Positions 43,701 through 53,077 are shown, counted from the stretch's first letter. The stretch: DNA of 64,000 bases from JBMNQH01 sp050944035 (GCA_050944035.1 JBMNQH010000011.1:1-64000); one strand, 5' to 3'. Numbers and translations are program-made. Notes: generated by a model from the letters alone, not told the origin.

Positions 43701-45288
43701 TCCGCCTCATCATGATATCTATTCCATCGAAGATCTTGCACAGCTGATCTACGACTTGAAAAATGCAAACCGCCGCGCAAGAATCTCTGTGAAACTGGTT
43801 TCCGAGGCAGGCGTTGGTACCATTGCCTGTGGCGTTGCCAAGGCAGGTGCACAGGTTGTCCTGATCTCCGGTTACGACGGCGGTACCGGTGCGGCGCCGC
43901 AGAGTTCTATCCATCATGCTGGTCTGCCTTGGGAGCTCGGTCTTGCTGAAGCGCATCAAACCCTGATCGACAATGGTCTGCGCAGCCGGGTCATCCTCGA
44001 AACCGACGGCAAACTGATGAGCGGCCGCGATGTTGCAATTGCTGCGATGCTTGGTGCAGAAGAGTTTGGGTTTGCCACAGCTCCGCTTGTCACCATGGGC
44101 TGTGTCATGATGCGTGTCTGCAATCTGGACACCTGTCCGGTCGGCATTGCAACGCAGAATCCAGAGCTCCGCTGCAGGTTCAGCGGTAAACCGGAATATG
44201 TGATGAACTTCATGTGTTTCATTGCGCAGGAACTCCGCGAAATCATGGCAAAGCTCGGCATCCGCACCGTCGACGAGCTGGTCGGTCGAACCGATCTCAT
44301 CCACGTCCGTGACCAGCTTCCCACCGAACGTGCTGCCATGGTCGATTTGTCCCGTATCCTCGACCGCAGCCATGAGGACACGCATCCAGTACATTTCCAT
44401 CCAGAAGACATCTTCGATTTCAAATTGGACGGTACATTGGATGAAACCATTTTGATTCCACGTTTTGAACGTGCTCTGGAAAGTGGTCAAAAAGCGCAGA
44501 TTACACTGGCTGTCTCCAGTACCAACCGTACGCTCGGCACCATTTTCGGTTCTGAGATTACACGCCGCTGGGGCAATTCTCTCGCAAATGATACCTTTAC
44601 TGTCCACTGTATCGGCGGCGGCGGTCAGTCTTTCGGTGCCTTCATTCCCAAAGGTCTGACCATGGAGCTGGAAGGTGACAGCAATGACTACTTCGGCAAG
44701 GGATTGTCCGGCGGGAAACTGATCGTCTATCCGCCGAAGGAAAGTGTCTTTGCCGCACAGGATAACATCATCATCGGCAACGTCGCGTTGTATGGTGCCA
44801 CTTCCGGTGCAGCTTATATCAACGGCATTGCCGGCGAACGCTTCTGTGTCCGCAACTCCGGTGCAACCGCGGTTGTCGAAGGCGTTGGCAACCATGGCTG
44901 TGAGTACATGACAGGCGGCCGCGTTGTCGTTCTTGGCAACACCGGCAAAAACTTTGCGGCCGGTATGAGCGGTGGTACCGCCTATGTCCTTGATACCAAC
45001 CACCAGCTTTATCTCAATATTAACAAAGAAATGGTTACCATGAGTGTGGTCAGCGAAAAGCATGACATTGCAGAACTGCGTGGAATGATTGAAGATCATG
45101 TCGCTGCGACAGGCTCCGCACTGGGTAAGAAAATCCTGGCAGATTTTGCGTCTTATCTGCCAAAATTTAAAAAGGTTATTCCCAATGATTACAGCCAGAT
45201 GCTGATCGCAATCGGCCAGCTGGAAGAAAAGGGAATGCCCCGTGAAGAAGCCGAAATCGAAGCGTTCTATCAAATGAAAAAGGCGTAA
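40762..45288 (+). CDS. gltB: Glutamate synthase large subunit
   Basis: 1508 residues. It makes two glutamates from glutamine and 2-oxoglutarate. The N-terminal glutaminase begins after a short propeptide with FEHDACGIGAVVDIKG. Then come the central domain, the FMN barrel (GGKSNSGEGGEMPDRL, ISGYDGGTGAAPQSSIHHAG) and the 3Fe-4S ligands in MMRVCNLDTCPVGIATQNPE. The C-terminal GXGXG helix domain (SFGAFIPKGLTMELEGDSND, GMSGGTAYVLD) ends the protein. Length is normal. It starts three bases after dapL and is followed by gltD at 14 bases. Confidence 0.96.
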   Translation: MKDYQPGLYDPRFEHDACGIGAVVDIKGRPSHKTVDDALKIVEKLEHRAGKDAAGETGDGVGILLQVSHTFFKKAAAEVGIALKEARDYGVGMFFFPQDTLQRNQARKMFEVIAEKEGLKFLGWRKVPTCPEILGQKARDCMPYIMQCFIERPEGTARGLDFDRKLYIARRVFEQSNVNTYVASLSSRTIAYKGMFLVGQLRKFYLDLQSPDYEAAIAMVHSRFSTNTNPSWERAHPNRLILHNGEINTIRGNVDRMLAREETMSSPVMEENMDKILPVVNSEGSDSAMLDNTLEFLMMNGMDLPLAMMITIPEPWMNDKNMSREKRDLYRYYATMMEPWDGPASILFTDGDKVGAILDRNGLRPSRYYITDDDRLILASEVGVLDIPSEKIIGKYRLQPGKMLLVDTAEGRLISDEECKSYYAARQPYGEWLDMNLVRLEDLSVPNKKVDHYSQEERDRLYKAFGYTYEDVKNGIIPMAKNGTESTASMGTDVPLAVLSEKHQPLFNYFKQLFAQVTNPPIDAIREEIVTDTTVYVGSDGNLLEEKHENCTVLQIHNPILTSVDLMAIRNMDHPGFKVETVSLLYYKNTPLKRALDHLFVNCDRAYRNGANILILSDRGVDENHVAIPSLLAVSAMEQYLIRTKKRTAVSIILESAEPRDVHHFATLLGYGARAVNPYLAHECITECIDIGILDKDYHTAIADYNKAILHGIVKIASKMGVSTLQSYQSSQIFEAIGIRQDVIDEYFTNTISRVGGIGLEEIDEGVDYRHSHAFDPLGLGIDTSLDSVGLHKLRSGDDKEDHLYNPATIVALRDSTHTGSYERFKEYTAMVDDERRVHTLRGLLEFNFPEDGGIPLEEVEPVENIVCRFKTGAMSYGSISQEAHECMAIAMNRLGGKSNSGEGGEMPDRLNTERSSAIKQVASGRFGVTSEYLVSAKEIQIKMAQGAKPGEGGHLPGQKVYPWIAKTRYSTPGVTLISPPPHHDIYSIEDLAQLIYDLKNANRRARISVKLVSEAGVGTIACGVAKAGAQVVLISGYDGGTGAAPQSSIHHAGLPWELGLAEAHQTLIDNGLRSRVILETDGKLMSGRDVAIAAMLGAEEFGFATAPLVTMGCVMMRVCNLDTCPVGIATQNPELRCRFSGKPEYVMNFMCFIAQELREIMAKLGIRTVDELVGRTDLIHVRDQLPTERAAMVDLSRILDRSHEDTHPVHFHPEDIFDFKLDGTLDETILIPRFERALESGQKAQITLAVSSTNRTLGTIFGSEITRRWGNSLANDTFTVHCIGGGGQSFGAFIPKGLTMELEGDSNDYFGKGLSGGKLIVYPPKESVFAAQDNIIIGNVALYGATSGAAYINGIAGERFCVRNSGATAVVEGVGNHGCEYMTGGRVVVLGNTGKNFAAGMSGGTAYVLDTNHQLYLNINKEMVTMSVVSEKHDIAELRGMIEDHVAATGSALGKKILADFASYLPKFKKVIPNDYSQMLIAIGQLEEKGMPREEAEIEAFYQMKKA

Positions 45289-45302
45289 AGGAGGAACGAA
45301 CC

Positions 45303-46790
45303 ATGGGAAAACCAACTGGATTTTTAGAGTTTGACCGCTGCAACAATCAGGTCAAAGCGCCAAAGGAACGCATTGCGGATTTCTGCGAGTTCCATCCTCC
45401 GCTTGACCGTGCCGAGCGGCAAAACCAGGGTGCACGCTGCATGAACTGCGGCGTCCCCTTCTGTCAGTCTGCGATGATGCTAAACGGCGCTGTTTCCGGC
45501 TGTCCTCTGCACAATCTCATTCCTGAATGGAACGACGAGCTGTACAACGGTACCTGGAACCACGCATTTGACCGTCTGCATAAAACCAACAACTTTCCGG
45601 AATTCACCGGAAGAGTCTGTCCTGCTCTCTGCGAGGCGGCTTGTACTTGCGGCATGAACGGCGATCCCGTTACGGTCCGGGAAAATGAACTGGCCATTGT
45701 TGAAAATGCTTATGCAACAGGTCACATTCAGCCGCGCATTCCGAAGGTTCGTACTGATTATCGCATTGCTGTCGTTGGCAGTGGTCCCGCCGGTTTGGCA
45801 GCCGCGGATCAACTCAATCAACGCGGGCATTCTGTTACGGTATTCGAGCGGGACGACCGTGTTGGAGGTCTGCTGATGTATGGCATCCCCAATATGAAAC
45901 TGGAAAAGCAGATCATCGACCGTCGAATTCATCTGATGCAGGAGGAAGGCATCAAGTTTATTACGGAAGCGGATATTGGCCGTACCATTTCCGCCAAAAG
46001 CATTTTGGCGGAGTACGACGCAATTCTGCTCTGCTGCGGAGCAAAGAATCCTCGCAAACTGTCCGTAGAAGAACAGGAACTGGAAGGCATTTATTTCGCA
46101 GTCGATTTTCTGAAAGCAACGACCAAAAGTTTGCTTGACTCCAATTTGACCGATGGAAAATTTTTGTCTGCGAAGGATCGCCATGTTGTCATCGTTGGCG
46201 GCGGTGACACCGGCAACGACTGCGTCGGCACCTGTATCCGCCACGGCTGCGCTTCCGTTACACAGTTGGAAATGATGCCGAAACTGCCGGATACTCGTGC
46301 AGAAAATAACCCCTGGCCACAATGGCCCCGTGTCTGCAAAACAGACTATGGACAGGAAGAGTCCATCGCCGTATTCGGACGGGATCCTCGTGTTTATCAG
46401 ACGACTGTGAAAGCGCTGCATACTGATGAAGATGGTCATCTTCGCAGCATTACAACTGTCCGCCTTGCAGCGGAGCGGGACGAAGCGACCGGCCGCCTTC
46501 GCATGACCGAGATTGCCGGAAGCGAAGAAACCATTCAAGCAGATCTTCTGCTGATCGCGGCTGGTTTTCTTGGTTGCGAATCCTATGTAACGGACGCCTT
46601 TGGCGTTGGCCAAACCGCCCGCGGCACAGCTGCTTCTGAGAAAAACAAACATGCTACCAGCGTTGACAAAGTTTTCACTGCTGGCGATATGCGTCGTGGA
46701 CAGTCTTTGGTTGTCTGGGCAATTGCCGAAGGAAGAGCAGCTGCAAAAGAAGTCGATGCCTACTTGATGGGCTATACCAATATGATATGA
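45303..46790 (+). CDS. gltD: Glutamate synthase small subunit
   Basis: 495 residues, the NADPH-oxidising partner of GltB. N-terminal cysteines for two [4Fe-4S] clusters are in CMNCGVPFCQ, GCPLHNLIPEW and CPALCEAACTCG. FAD site VVGSGPAGLAAADQLNQRGH (about residue 155), NADPH site VIVGGGDTGNDCVGTCIRHG (about residue 295), and C-terminal FTAGDMRRGQSLVVWAIAEG complete the fold. AAGGAGGAACG precedes ATG. Last gene of the run that starts at dapF; a strong terminator follows. Confidence 0.96.
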   Translation: MGKPTGFLEFDRCNNQVKAPKERIADFCEFHPPLDRAERQNQGARCMNCGVPFCQSAMMLNGAVSGCPLHNLIPEWNDELYNGTWNHAFDRLHKTNNFPEFTGRVCPALCEAACTCGMNGDPVTVRENELAIVENAYATGHIQPRIPKVRTDYRIAVVGSGPAGLAAADQLNQRGHSVTVFERDDRVGGLLMYGIPNMKLEKQIIDRRIHLMQEEGIKFITEADIGRTISAKSILAEYDAILLCCGAKNPRKLSVEEQELEGIYFAVDFLKATTKSLLDSNLTDGKFLSAKDRHVVIVGGGDTGNDCVGTCIRHGCASVTQLEMMPKLPDTRAENNPWPQWPRVCKTDYGQEESIAVFGRDPRVYQTTVKALHTDEDGHLRSITTVRLAAERDEATGRLRMTEIAGSEETIQADLLLIAAGFLGCESYVTDAFGVGQTARGTAASEKNKHATSVDKVFTAGDMRRGQSLVVWAIAEGRAAAKEVDAYLMGYTNMI

Positions 46791-46816
46791 TTTCCCTCTC
46801 AAACCTCTAACCCCAA

Positions 46817-46853
46817 ACAAAATCGCCATTGCGTTCTGCAATGGCGATTTTGT
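46817..46853. terminator. Bidirectional terminator after gltD
   Basis: A perfect 16-bp stem with a 5-base loop, then TTCTTTTATT, between convergent genes. Confidence 0.85.
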
Positions 46854-46876
46854 TCTTTTATTATCAGAGCTAAAAG

Positions 46877-48448
46877 TTAATAGAGTATTTGAATATCACG
46901 GTCAACCGGACCCGAAATTCCTGGTACAGAGCCTTCCTGTGTATACTGCCAAATATCAAAGGCATAACGGAAATTCGGCTGTGTATCATACTGCGCATAC
47001 CAGAATTTATAGTCTGCCAAAACGCTGAGATCGTACCACAAATACCCATCGTGCTGATTGAAATAGACCATTGGCGTATACCCCGCCTCTGCAATACGCT
47101 TACAGAATGCATTCGCGCAGTTGGTCACAACCTGCTTGTCCACATCGTTTGTGCGGGCATTTGGCTCGTTGCTGATCTTCTCCCAATCGTAAACCACTGG
47201 ATATGTAATATTGTACTTTTCAAGATAAGGCAAAATAAAGTCTGCTTCTGCGACCGCTTCTTCTACGCTGGTTGCCTGAGAAAAGAAGTAGACTCCAACC
47301 TCGATTCCTGCGTCAAGGGCGCCGGAAATATTGCGCACAAAGCAATTGTCGATGTTCAGAGAACCGGAGGAGCCCCAGCCGCGGAAACCAATCTGGATCA
47401 TTGCAAAGTCAATCCCGCTCTCTTTCACCTGTATCCAATCGATATCACTGCCCTGTGCATAGGAGACATCGATACCTTCCCGGGTTTCCATGCCTTTATA
47501 GTGCATGGCACCGCCGTCATCCTGATAGAATTTGGATGGCTCAAGTTCGTTATGCCGAACAATATCATTGGGAAAGAGTGACAGTGTGTAACCACTGTAG
47601 GAAAAGGTTCCAGCAGATGTCACTGTTTTTTCAGTCACAGTAGTATTGCTGCGATTCTGGACCGAACCGTTCACTGTAACATTCTGCAAAACAATCTCAC
47701 CGGTCACATTTTCTGTAATAATGAGATCACTCTGAATGGTCATATCTTTCAGCATAATACCTTCATCCGCGGAGACGATAGTATACCCAGCACTGTCTCC
47801 CGTCCAAGTTCCTGCATAGGGCGTGTTGCTGGTGGGATACAACGCATCCACCATGTTGTTGAGGATTGTCACTACCTGGGCACGGGTCAACGAATCCTTA
47901 GGATTGCATCTGCCGGTTTCATCGCCCCGGATGTATTTCTTTTCCGTCATAGCACGAATATACCCCAATGCCCAAGAGGAAATATCTGCGGCATCCGGAT
48001 AAGAAATGGCAGCATCGGACTCTGCAACACCAAAAGCACGGGCAATCATAACAATGGCTTCTTCACGGGTAATATTGTTCTGAGGGTAGGCATTGACGCC
48101 GTCCCCTTTCATAACTCCAGTCGCTGCCAGATGATCGATTGCTTCTGCATACCATGCGTCAGATGGAACATCGGTAAATACGGTTTCCCCGCTCGTCTGA
48201 TAACAAAACACGCGGTCGAGAACGGCTGCCATCTCTGCTCGTGTGATGTTTCCATTGGGCTGGAATGTACCATCCTCATAGCCACACAGAATTCCATAAT
48301 CGCTCCATTCGTCGATTGCCGCTTCGGCCCAGTGCGATTCCGTATCGCTAAACTCTGCTGCCTGTGCACCACTGTAGGTCCAAATGGAAACCAGGCAAAC
48401 AACCAGAAGCAAAGACAAAATACGATTTCTTATGCATTTTTGCTTCAT
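46877..48448 (-). CDS. S-layer-anchored GH25 lysozyme
   Basis: 523 residues from the ATG at 48448 (MKQKCIRNR), seven bases after GGAGG. A signal peptide ends near SGAQAAE. Three SLH repeats follow (about 32-80, 90-140, 150-200), for example GILCGYEDGTFQPNGNITRA. A short beta-rich linker leads to a glycoside hydrolase family 25 muramidase from about residue 310 to the end. The catalytic acids are visible in GIDVSYAQG and VVYDWEKI, and the late landmarks are MVYFNQHDGYLWYDL and FDIWQYTQEG. It should cut the glycan strand of the host's own wall and stay surface-bound. The SLH layout resembles the NlpC/P60 protein at 3307-4752. Confidence 0.92.
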   Translation of the reverse strand: MKQKCIRNRILSLLLVVCLVSIWTYSGAQAAEFSDTESHWAEAAIDEWSDYGILCGYEDGTFQPNGNITRAEMAAVLDRVFCYQTSGETVFTDVPSDAWYAEAIDHLAATGVMKGDGVNAYPQNNITREEAIVMIARAFGVAESDAAISYPDAADISSWALGYIRAMTEKKYIRGDETGRCNPKDSLTRAQVVTILNNMVDALYPTSNTPYAGTWTGDSAGYTIVSADEGIMLKDMTIQSDLIITENVTGEIVLQNVTVNGSVQNRSNTTVTEKTVTSAGTFSYSGYTLSLFPNDIVRHNELEPSKFYQDDGGAMHYKGMETREGIDVSYAQGSDIDWIQVKESGIDFAMIQIGFRGWGSSGSLNIDNCFVRNISGALDAGIEVGVYFFSQATSVEEAVAEADFILPYLEKYNITYPVVYDWEKISNEPNARTNDVDKQVVTNCANAFCKRIAEAGYTPMVYFNQHDGYLWYDLSVLADYKFWYAQYDTQPNFRYAFDIWQYTQEGSVPGISGPVDRDIQILY

Positions 48449-48640
48449 CTGCAAACCTCCTTTCTTCGAATATCATACACGATTTTTCCATAGCCGTCAA
48501 ATTGTCTCTTTTCTTCTGTCTAAAATATACCGGTATCTTTCTGAATTCTGAAAAATTCATAATTTTTTCGATTCCTCTTGACCTTCCTCCCAGAGGAAGG
48601 TATAAACTACAAACAGAACAAACAAGGAGGTTTCTGCTCT

Positions 48641-49345
48641 ATGCTCTATATCGATCATCTCACGAAAACTTTTGGTGATAAAATCGCGGTCAATGACTTG
48701 ACGCTGCACATCGCACCCGGCGAAGTCTATGGTTTCATCGGACACAATGGTGCGGGAAAAACCACGGCAATCAAATCCTGCTGCGGCATCCTGCCTTACG
48801 ACTCTGGTACCATCCGCATTGACGGCATTGATGTGGCAAAAGATCCGTTGGCTGCAAAGGCGCGGCTTGCCTATATCCCGGACAATCCGGATCTGTACGA
48901 GTTTCTGTCCGGCATTGCCTACCTCAATTTTGTTGCGGATGTCTTTCAGGTTCCGAAGGACGTGCGGGAGGAACGGATTCACCGTTTTGCCGATCTCTTT
49001 GGCTTAACTGCTGATCTGGCACAACCAATTTCCGCCTATTCTCATGGTATGAAACAAAAATTGGCGCTGATCTCCGCACTGATCCACGAACCAAAATTGA
49101 TTATCATGGATGAACCATTTGTTGGTCTGGACCCAAAGGCTTCTCACAGCCTGAAAGAACTGATGCGGGAACACTGTGACCGTGGCGGCGCCATTTTCTT
49201 TTCCACGCACGTTCTGGAAGTAGCAGAAAAGCTCTGTGATCGCGTCGCTATTATCAAAAGCGGCAAGCTGGTCATCTCCGGCAGCATGGAAGAAGTTCGC
49301 GGCAACACCTCATTGGAAGATGTATTCCTGGAACTGGAGGATTAA
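48641..49345 (+). CDS. ABC transporter ATP-binding protein
   Basis: 234 residues from the ATG at 48641, behind AAGGAGG. A single ABC domain: Walker A GHNGAGKTTAIKSC (about residue 38), Q-loop region AYIPDNPDLYEFLSG, signature YSHGMKQKLALISALIHEPK and Walker B LIIMDEPFVGLDP, with H-loop FFSTHVLEVAEKLCD. The PDNPDLYEFL element is typical of export-type ATPases of the CcmA/ABC-2 branch. The permease follows four bases later. Substrate unknown. Confidence 0.9.
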   Translation: MLYIDHLTKTFGDKIAVNDLTLHIAPGEVYGFIGHNGAGKTTAIKSCCGILPYDSGTIRIDGIDVAKDPLAAKARLAYIPDNPDLYEFLSGIAYLNFVADVFQVPKDVREERIHRFADLFGLTADLAQPISAYSHGMKQKLALISALIHEPKLIIMDEPFVGLDPKASHSLKELMREHCDRGGAIFFSTHVLEVAEKLCDRVAIIKSGKLVISGSMEEVRGNTSLEDVFLELED

Positions 49346-49349
49346 TAGA

Positions 49350-50954
49350 ATGCTGAAACTTTTAATCAAACTCCGTCTGCGGTCACAGATTGCCGGATTT
49401 CTCAGCATGCAAAAAGGGAAAAAGACGGAAAAAAAGACTTCAAAACTCAAACTGTTCCTCTACGCACTTCTCCTTGTTTACTGTGTTGCCATTTTCTTAT
49501 TCCTCTTCAGTATGTTTTTCCAACAGCTGGCAGTCCCATTTTACAGTGTCGGAATTGGATGGCTTTACTTTACCTTTGCCGGTCTGCTTGCCTTTGCCCT
49601 CATGTTCTTCGGCAGTATTTTCACCACAAAATCACAGCTGTACGAAGCACGGGACAACGAACTGTTGCTTTCCATGCCCATTCCTCCCGGAAAAATTCTT
49701 GCCAGCCGCATGATTTTTCTTCTTCTCCTCAATCTGTTTTTTGAACTGATTGTTATCCTTCCAGCGGGTGTAATCTGGTGCTTACACTGTCCCGTCAATA
49801 CGCTTGGCATCGTTGCCTTTTTGCTTTTTGCCCTGTTGCTTCCCTTGCCGGCACTGGCATTGTCCGCACTCTTTGGCTGGCTTATTGCCTTGATCTCTTC
49901 CCGCTTCCGCAACAAAACCTTTTTTACCGTATTACTGACATTCCTGTTTCTGGGCATCTACTGGTACGGCTATAGCCGGGTGAGCGAATACATCAATCTG
50001 CTTATTCTGCACGGTACCACGATAGCCCATATGCTGAAAGCATTTCTACCACTTTACTGGTATGGCAATGCAGTGGTTGACGGCAACCTTCTCTATCTTC
50101 TACTGACTGGTCTGGTCTGTCTGATTCCCTTTGCCATTGTCTGTTACATTCTGGCGAAAACATTTCTCAAAACTGCAACAACCAAACGCGGATTTGCACG
50201 GATACAATACGAAGAAAAGGGGTTAAAAACGTCTTCCATTCCCAGTTGTCTGCTTCGACGTGAGTTCTCCAGACTTTTAAGTTGTTCCGCCTATATCGTG
50301 AACTCCGGTCTTGGCATTCTCTTCCTTCTGGCGGGCGGCGTAATGTTGATGATAAAGAAACAGACGTTGCAGGAATTTTCCTCTCTGTTCCCTGGGTTTT
50401 CTGATATGGCGCCTGCATTGGCCGCGCTGGCTCTTTGTATGATGATCGGTCTGGTTCTATTTACCGCTCCTTCTATTTCTCTGGAGGGAAAGCGTCTTTG
50501 GATCCTTCGCAGTATGCCTATCTCTACGTCGGACATTTTCCGTGCAAAACTAAAACTGCATCTCTATATTACTGTTCCCGCTGTTCTCTTTGCTGTAATC
50601 AGTTTGGCATATTGCCTGAATCTGGAGCTGGTTCAAGTTGTCTATGTACTTATCTGCTCTCTTCTTTTTACGCTTGTATCTGCCGAGATCGGCCTCATTT
50701 GCAATCTGCGGCATCCAAACTTCGACTGGATTAGTGAAACACAGGCTGTAAAATCCGGTGTTGGCGTTCTGTTCACAATGCTGCTCAACACCGTTCTGGT
50801 TTTCGTTCCCGGTGCATTGTATCTTGTTATTCTGGATGGAATGGTCTCTGTCAACATCTTCCTGTTGGGCTACATTGTCATATTGGGCGTAATCAGTTGG
50901 CTCGGTTTCCATTGGTTGATGTCCAGAGGCCGTACCATCTTTGAAACCTTGTAA
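49350..50954 (+). CDS. ABC exporter permease
   Basis: 534 residues from the ATG at 49350, four bases after the ATPase stop. A basic N-terminus (KLRLRSQIAG... KGKKTEKKTSKLK) is followed by about twelve hydrophobic segments in two groups separated by a hydrophilic stretch at about residues 285-320. This resembles the large putative ABC exporter permeases paired with such ATPases in Clostridia. No substrate clue: no peptide, lantibiotic or regulator gene is adjacent. Confidence 0.82.
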   Translation: MLKLLIKLRLRSQIAGFLSMQKGKKTEKKTSKLKLFLYALLLVYCVAIFLFLFSMFFQQLAVPFYSVGIGWLYFTFAGLLAFALMFFGSIFTTKSQLYEARDNELLLSMPIPPGKILASRMIFLLLLNLFFELIVILPAGVIWCLHCPVNTLGIVAFLLFALLLPLPALALSALFGWLIALISSRFRNKTFFTVLLTFLFLGIYWYGYSRVSEYINLLILHGTTIAHMLKAFLPLYWYGNAVVDGNLLYLLLTGLVCLIPFAIVCYILAKTFLKTATTKRGFARIQYEEKGLKTSSIPSCLLRREFSRLLSCSAYIVNSGLGILFLLAGGVMLMIKKQTLQEFSSLFPGFSDMAPALAALALCMMIGLVLFTAPSISLEGKRLWILRSMPISTSDIFRAKLKLHLYITVPAVLFAVISLAYCLNLELVQVVYVLICSLLFTLVSAEIGLICNLRHPNFDWISETQAVKSGVGVLFTMLLNTVLVFVPGALYLVILDGMVSVNIFLLGYIVILGVISWLGFHWLMSRGRTIFETL

Positions 50955-50982
50955 TCGGTTCCTCTTATCTGTATTTTTCTAT

Positions 50983-51011
50983 TGATTTGACAATCGTCCT
51001 CCTTTATAATG
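50983..51011 (+). promoter_or_regulatory. Promoter of the short-chain dehydrogenase gene
   Basis: TTGATT, 17 bases, TATAAT, about 75 bases before the ribosome site. Confidence 0.55.
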
Positions 51012-51101
51012 AACGCAGAAATTATAGGAAATTATCCCAGTGTTTCCCTGTATAAAATAAAAAGTCCAATTGAAATCAATAAAAACAAAGGAGGTATCTG
51101 T

Positions 51102-51848
51102 ATGTTGTTGGAAAACAAAGTCGCCATCGTGACCGGTGGAACACGTGGCATTGGCTACGCCATTGTGAGAGAATATCTAAAACAGGGCGCAAAGGTTACT
51201 CTCTGTGGCTCCCGGCCAGAAACTGCTGAAAAAGCTGTTGCAGACTTAAAAAGCGAAAACCCTGACTGGTGTGTGGAAGGAATCAGTCCAAACCTGGCAA
51301 ATTATGACGAAGTAAAAACTGCATTTGACGCAGTTTCCGCCAAATATGGACGGATTGATATTCTGGCAAACAATGCCGGTGTTTCTTCCGCAGAACCCTT
51401 TACATCTTATACATCAGAGATGTTTAAGAAAATCATGAGTTTGAATGTCGACGGCGTATTCCATTGCAGTCGTGCTGTGGTAGACCATATGAAAGCACAG
51501 AAAAGCGGTTGCATCATTAGCACCAGCAGTATGGTAAGCATTTATGGTCAACCCTCCGGTGTGGCATATCCTGCCAGTAAATTTGCAGTTAACGGGATAA
51601 CCCTCTCTCTTGCAAGAGAGCTGGGACCATTCGGTATTCGTGTCAATGCGGTAGCCCCTGGCATCACCAATACCGATATGATGCAGGCTGTTCCAAAAGA
51701 ACAAATCGAGCCTTTGATCAAAACCATCCCGCTTCGCCGGATTGGGGAGCCGGAGGATATCGCAAATGCATATGTATTTCTTGCAAGCGACATGGCTTCC
51801 TATATCACTGGCGTTGTTTTAAGCGTAGACGGTTTAGCACGAAGTTAA
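51102..51848 (+). CDS. Short-chain dehydrogenase/reductase (BaiA/FabG-like)
   Basis: 248 residues from the ATG at 51102 behind AAAGGAGG. Classical SDR: cofactor loop VTGGTRGIGYAIVREY (about residue 11), NNAGV (about 88), catalytic Ser in STSSMVSIYG, and YxxxK in VAYPASKFAVNG (about 156-160). Overall pattern and the C-terminus EPEDIANAYVFLASDMASYI then TGVVLSVDG recall BaiA-type bile-acid hydroxysteroid dehydrogenases as well as FabG. An Arg after the second strand (CGSRPET) suggests NADP(H) use. Alone in its unit, so substrate cannot be assigned. Confidence 0.88.
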   Translation: MLLENKVAIVTGGTRGIGYAIVREYLKQGAKVTLCGSRPETAEKAVADLKSENPDWCVEGISPNLANYDEVKTAFDAVSAKYGRIDILANNAGVSSAEPFTSYTSEMFKKIMSLNVDGVFHCSRAVVDHMKAQKSGCIISTSSMVSIYGQPSGVAYPASKFAVNGITLSLARELGPFGIRVNAVAPGITNTDMMQAVPKEQIEPLIKTIPLRRIGEPEDIANAYVFLASDMASYITGVVLSVDGLARS

Positions 51849-51855
51849 CAAAGTT

Positions 51856-51893
51856 AGAAAAGAGCAGTAAATTCTAATTTACTGCTCTTTTCT
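51856..51893 (+). terminator. Terminator after the dehydrogenase gene
   Basis: A perfect 17-bp stem (51856-51872 with 51877-51893) and a 4-base loop. Confidence 0.82.
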
Positions 51894-51991
51894 ATTAGAA
51901 GCAAAAGCTAAGACTAATCAACCAGCGCAAATATATTCTCTTTCTTCCTTGATTTCATCTGGATTGAAACCACTCGCAACCACTCTGTTTT

Positions 51992-52876
51992 TTATGCGAT
52001 TTTTCCTTCTTTGTCATTCAGTTCTTTATAGGTTCTACGGATAAGATGTCGGACAGAGGTATGGAATACAGTACACCGTCCAGTCCAAACAACATAGGCA
52101 GAAGCAATGCAAAACCAACGCCGAATACAACCTTTCGAACAATAGAAAGAGCTGTGGAAGCAACAGCCTTTCCCATTGCCTGCAGAAAGATGAAGCAAGC
52201 CTTGTTTTGATACAGGAAAAAATCATCGTGCTCAGATAGATACGGAACGCCCGGACAGCAAAGCTGGTGTAGTAAACGCTCTCATTTGCAGCACCAAAAA
52301 TGGCAATCAGCTGCTGTGGCAATAGTTCCACGATTATGAGCGCCACTACACCAACACTTGCTTCCGCAATCAGCAGTTTAGTAAACAGGCTTTTAACACG
52401 CTTGGTCAGTCTTGCCCCCATGTTGTAGCCAACGATCGGGATACAACCGGCTGCCATACCAACAACAATGGAAATGATAATAATGAAATATAGAAGAAAT
52501 ATTCCTGGGAATGTGCAAAGGTTTCTGCATTGACCGTACCGCCGAACATGGCGAAGTAACTACATTCATAACCACGGAGTTGCCAACGCTCTTTTTGCGT
52601 ATTCCGACTCACTATGCCCTACACTCACACTGGCAAACGCATAACAGCCGTCACCAATCATGACAGAGATAGCTAGTGCAATGACTGTCAGAGGAAAAAC
52701 AACGGTATTTGCCGCGTTACCGTAGGAACCCAGATACGATGCGTTGGAAATGAAAATTTGGTCAACAATATTGTAAAGCGCGCCGACCAGCAAAGAGATG
52801 ATACAGGGAATTGCGTACTTCTGCATCAGTCTGCCCATCTTTTCAGTGGCAAGAAAAGACTGATTTTTTCACTCAT
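51992..52876 (-). pseudogene. MATE-family efflux transporter, frameshifted and internally deleted
   Basis: A good ribosome site (CAGGAGG) and ATG at 52876 open a gene whose frame is lost after four codons in a short A run. The next frame gives KMGRLMQKYAIPCII-like MATE helix 1 and IGDGCYAFASVSVGHSESEY. Further pieces follow: FGGTVNAETFAHSQEYFFYI, then MAAGCIPIVGYNMGARLTKR with LLIAEASVGVVALIIVELLP, and finally VRHLIRRTYKELND. About half of the usual 450 residues, including most central helices, is missing, and at least three frame changes exist. It cannot make a working drug/sodium antiporter. Confidence 0.85.
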
Positions 52877-52909
52877 TTTTTGTTTACCTCCTGTAAAAGC
52901 ACAAAAAAT

Positions 52910-52941
52910 AATGCGTAAGTCCATCATTAGACTTACGCATT
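52910..52941 (-). terminator. Hairpin in the MATE pseudogene leader
   Basis: AATGCGTAAGTC pairs with GACTTACGCATT around 8 bases and is followed on the minus strand by ATTTTTTG, 33 bases before the old start codon. Possibly an attenuator left from the gene's working days. Confidence 0.55.
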
Positions 52942-53077
52942 TCTGCTACTCATTACAGTAATTATATCGTATTGAAACAAGTTTTTCAAAGGCTATTTTG
53001 ACCAAATTTCAGAAGATACAAAATAAACGTACTGCTCATATCGGATACTTCTCGGCAAAATCATCTTCATCTAAAAA

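Noticed and set aside
43402..45315. 637-codon open frame antisense to gltB
   Set aside because: Follows from codon bias of gltB; no family resemblance, and gltB has complete catalytic motifs across the same bases.
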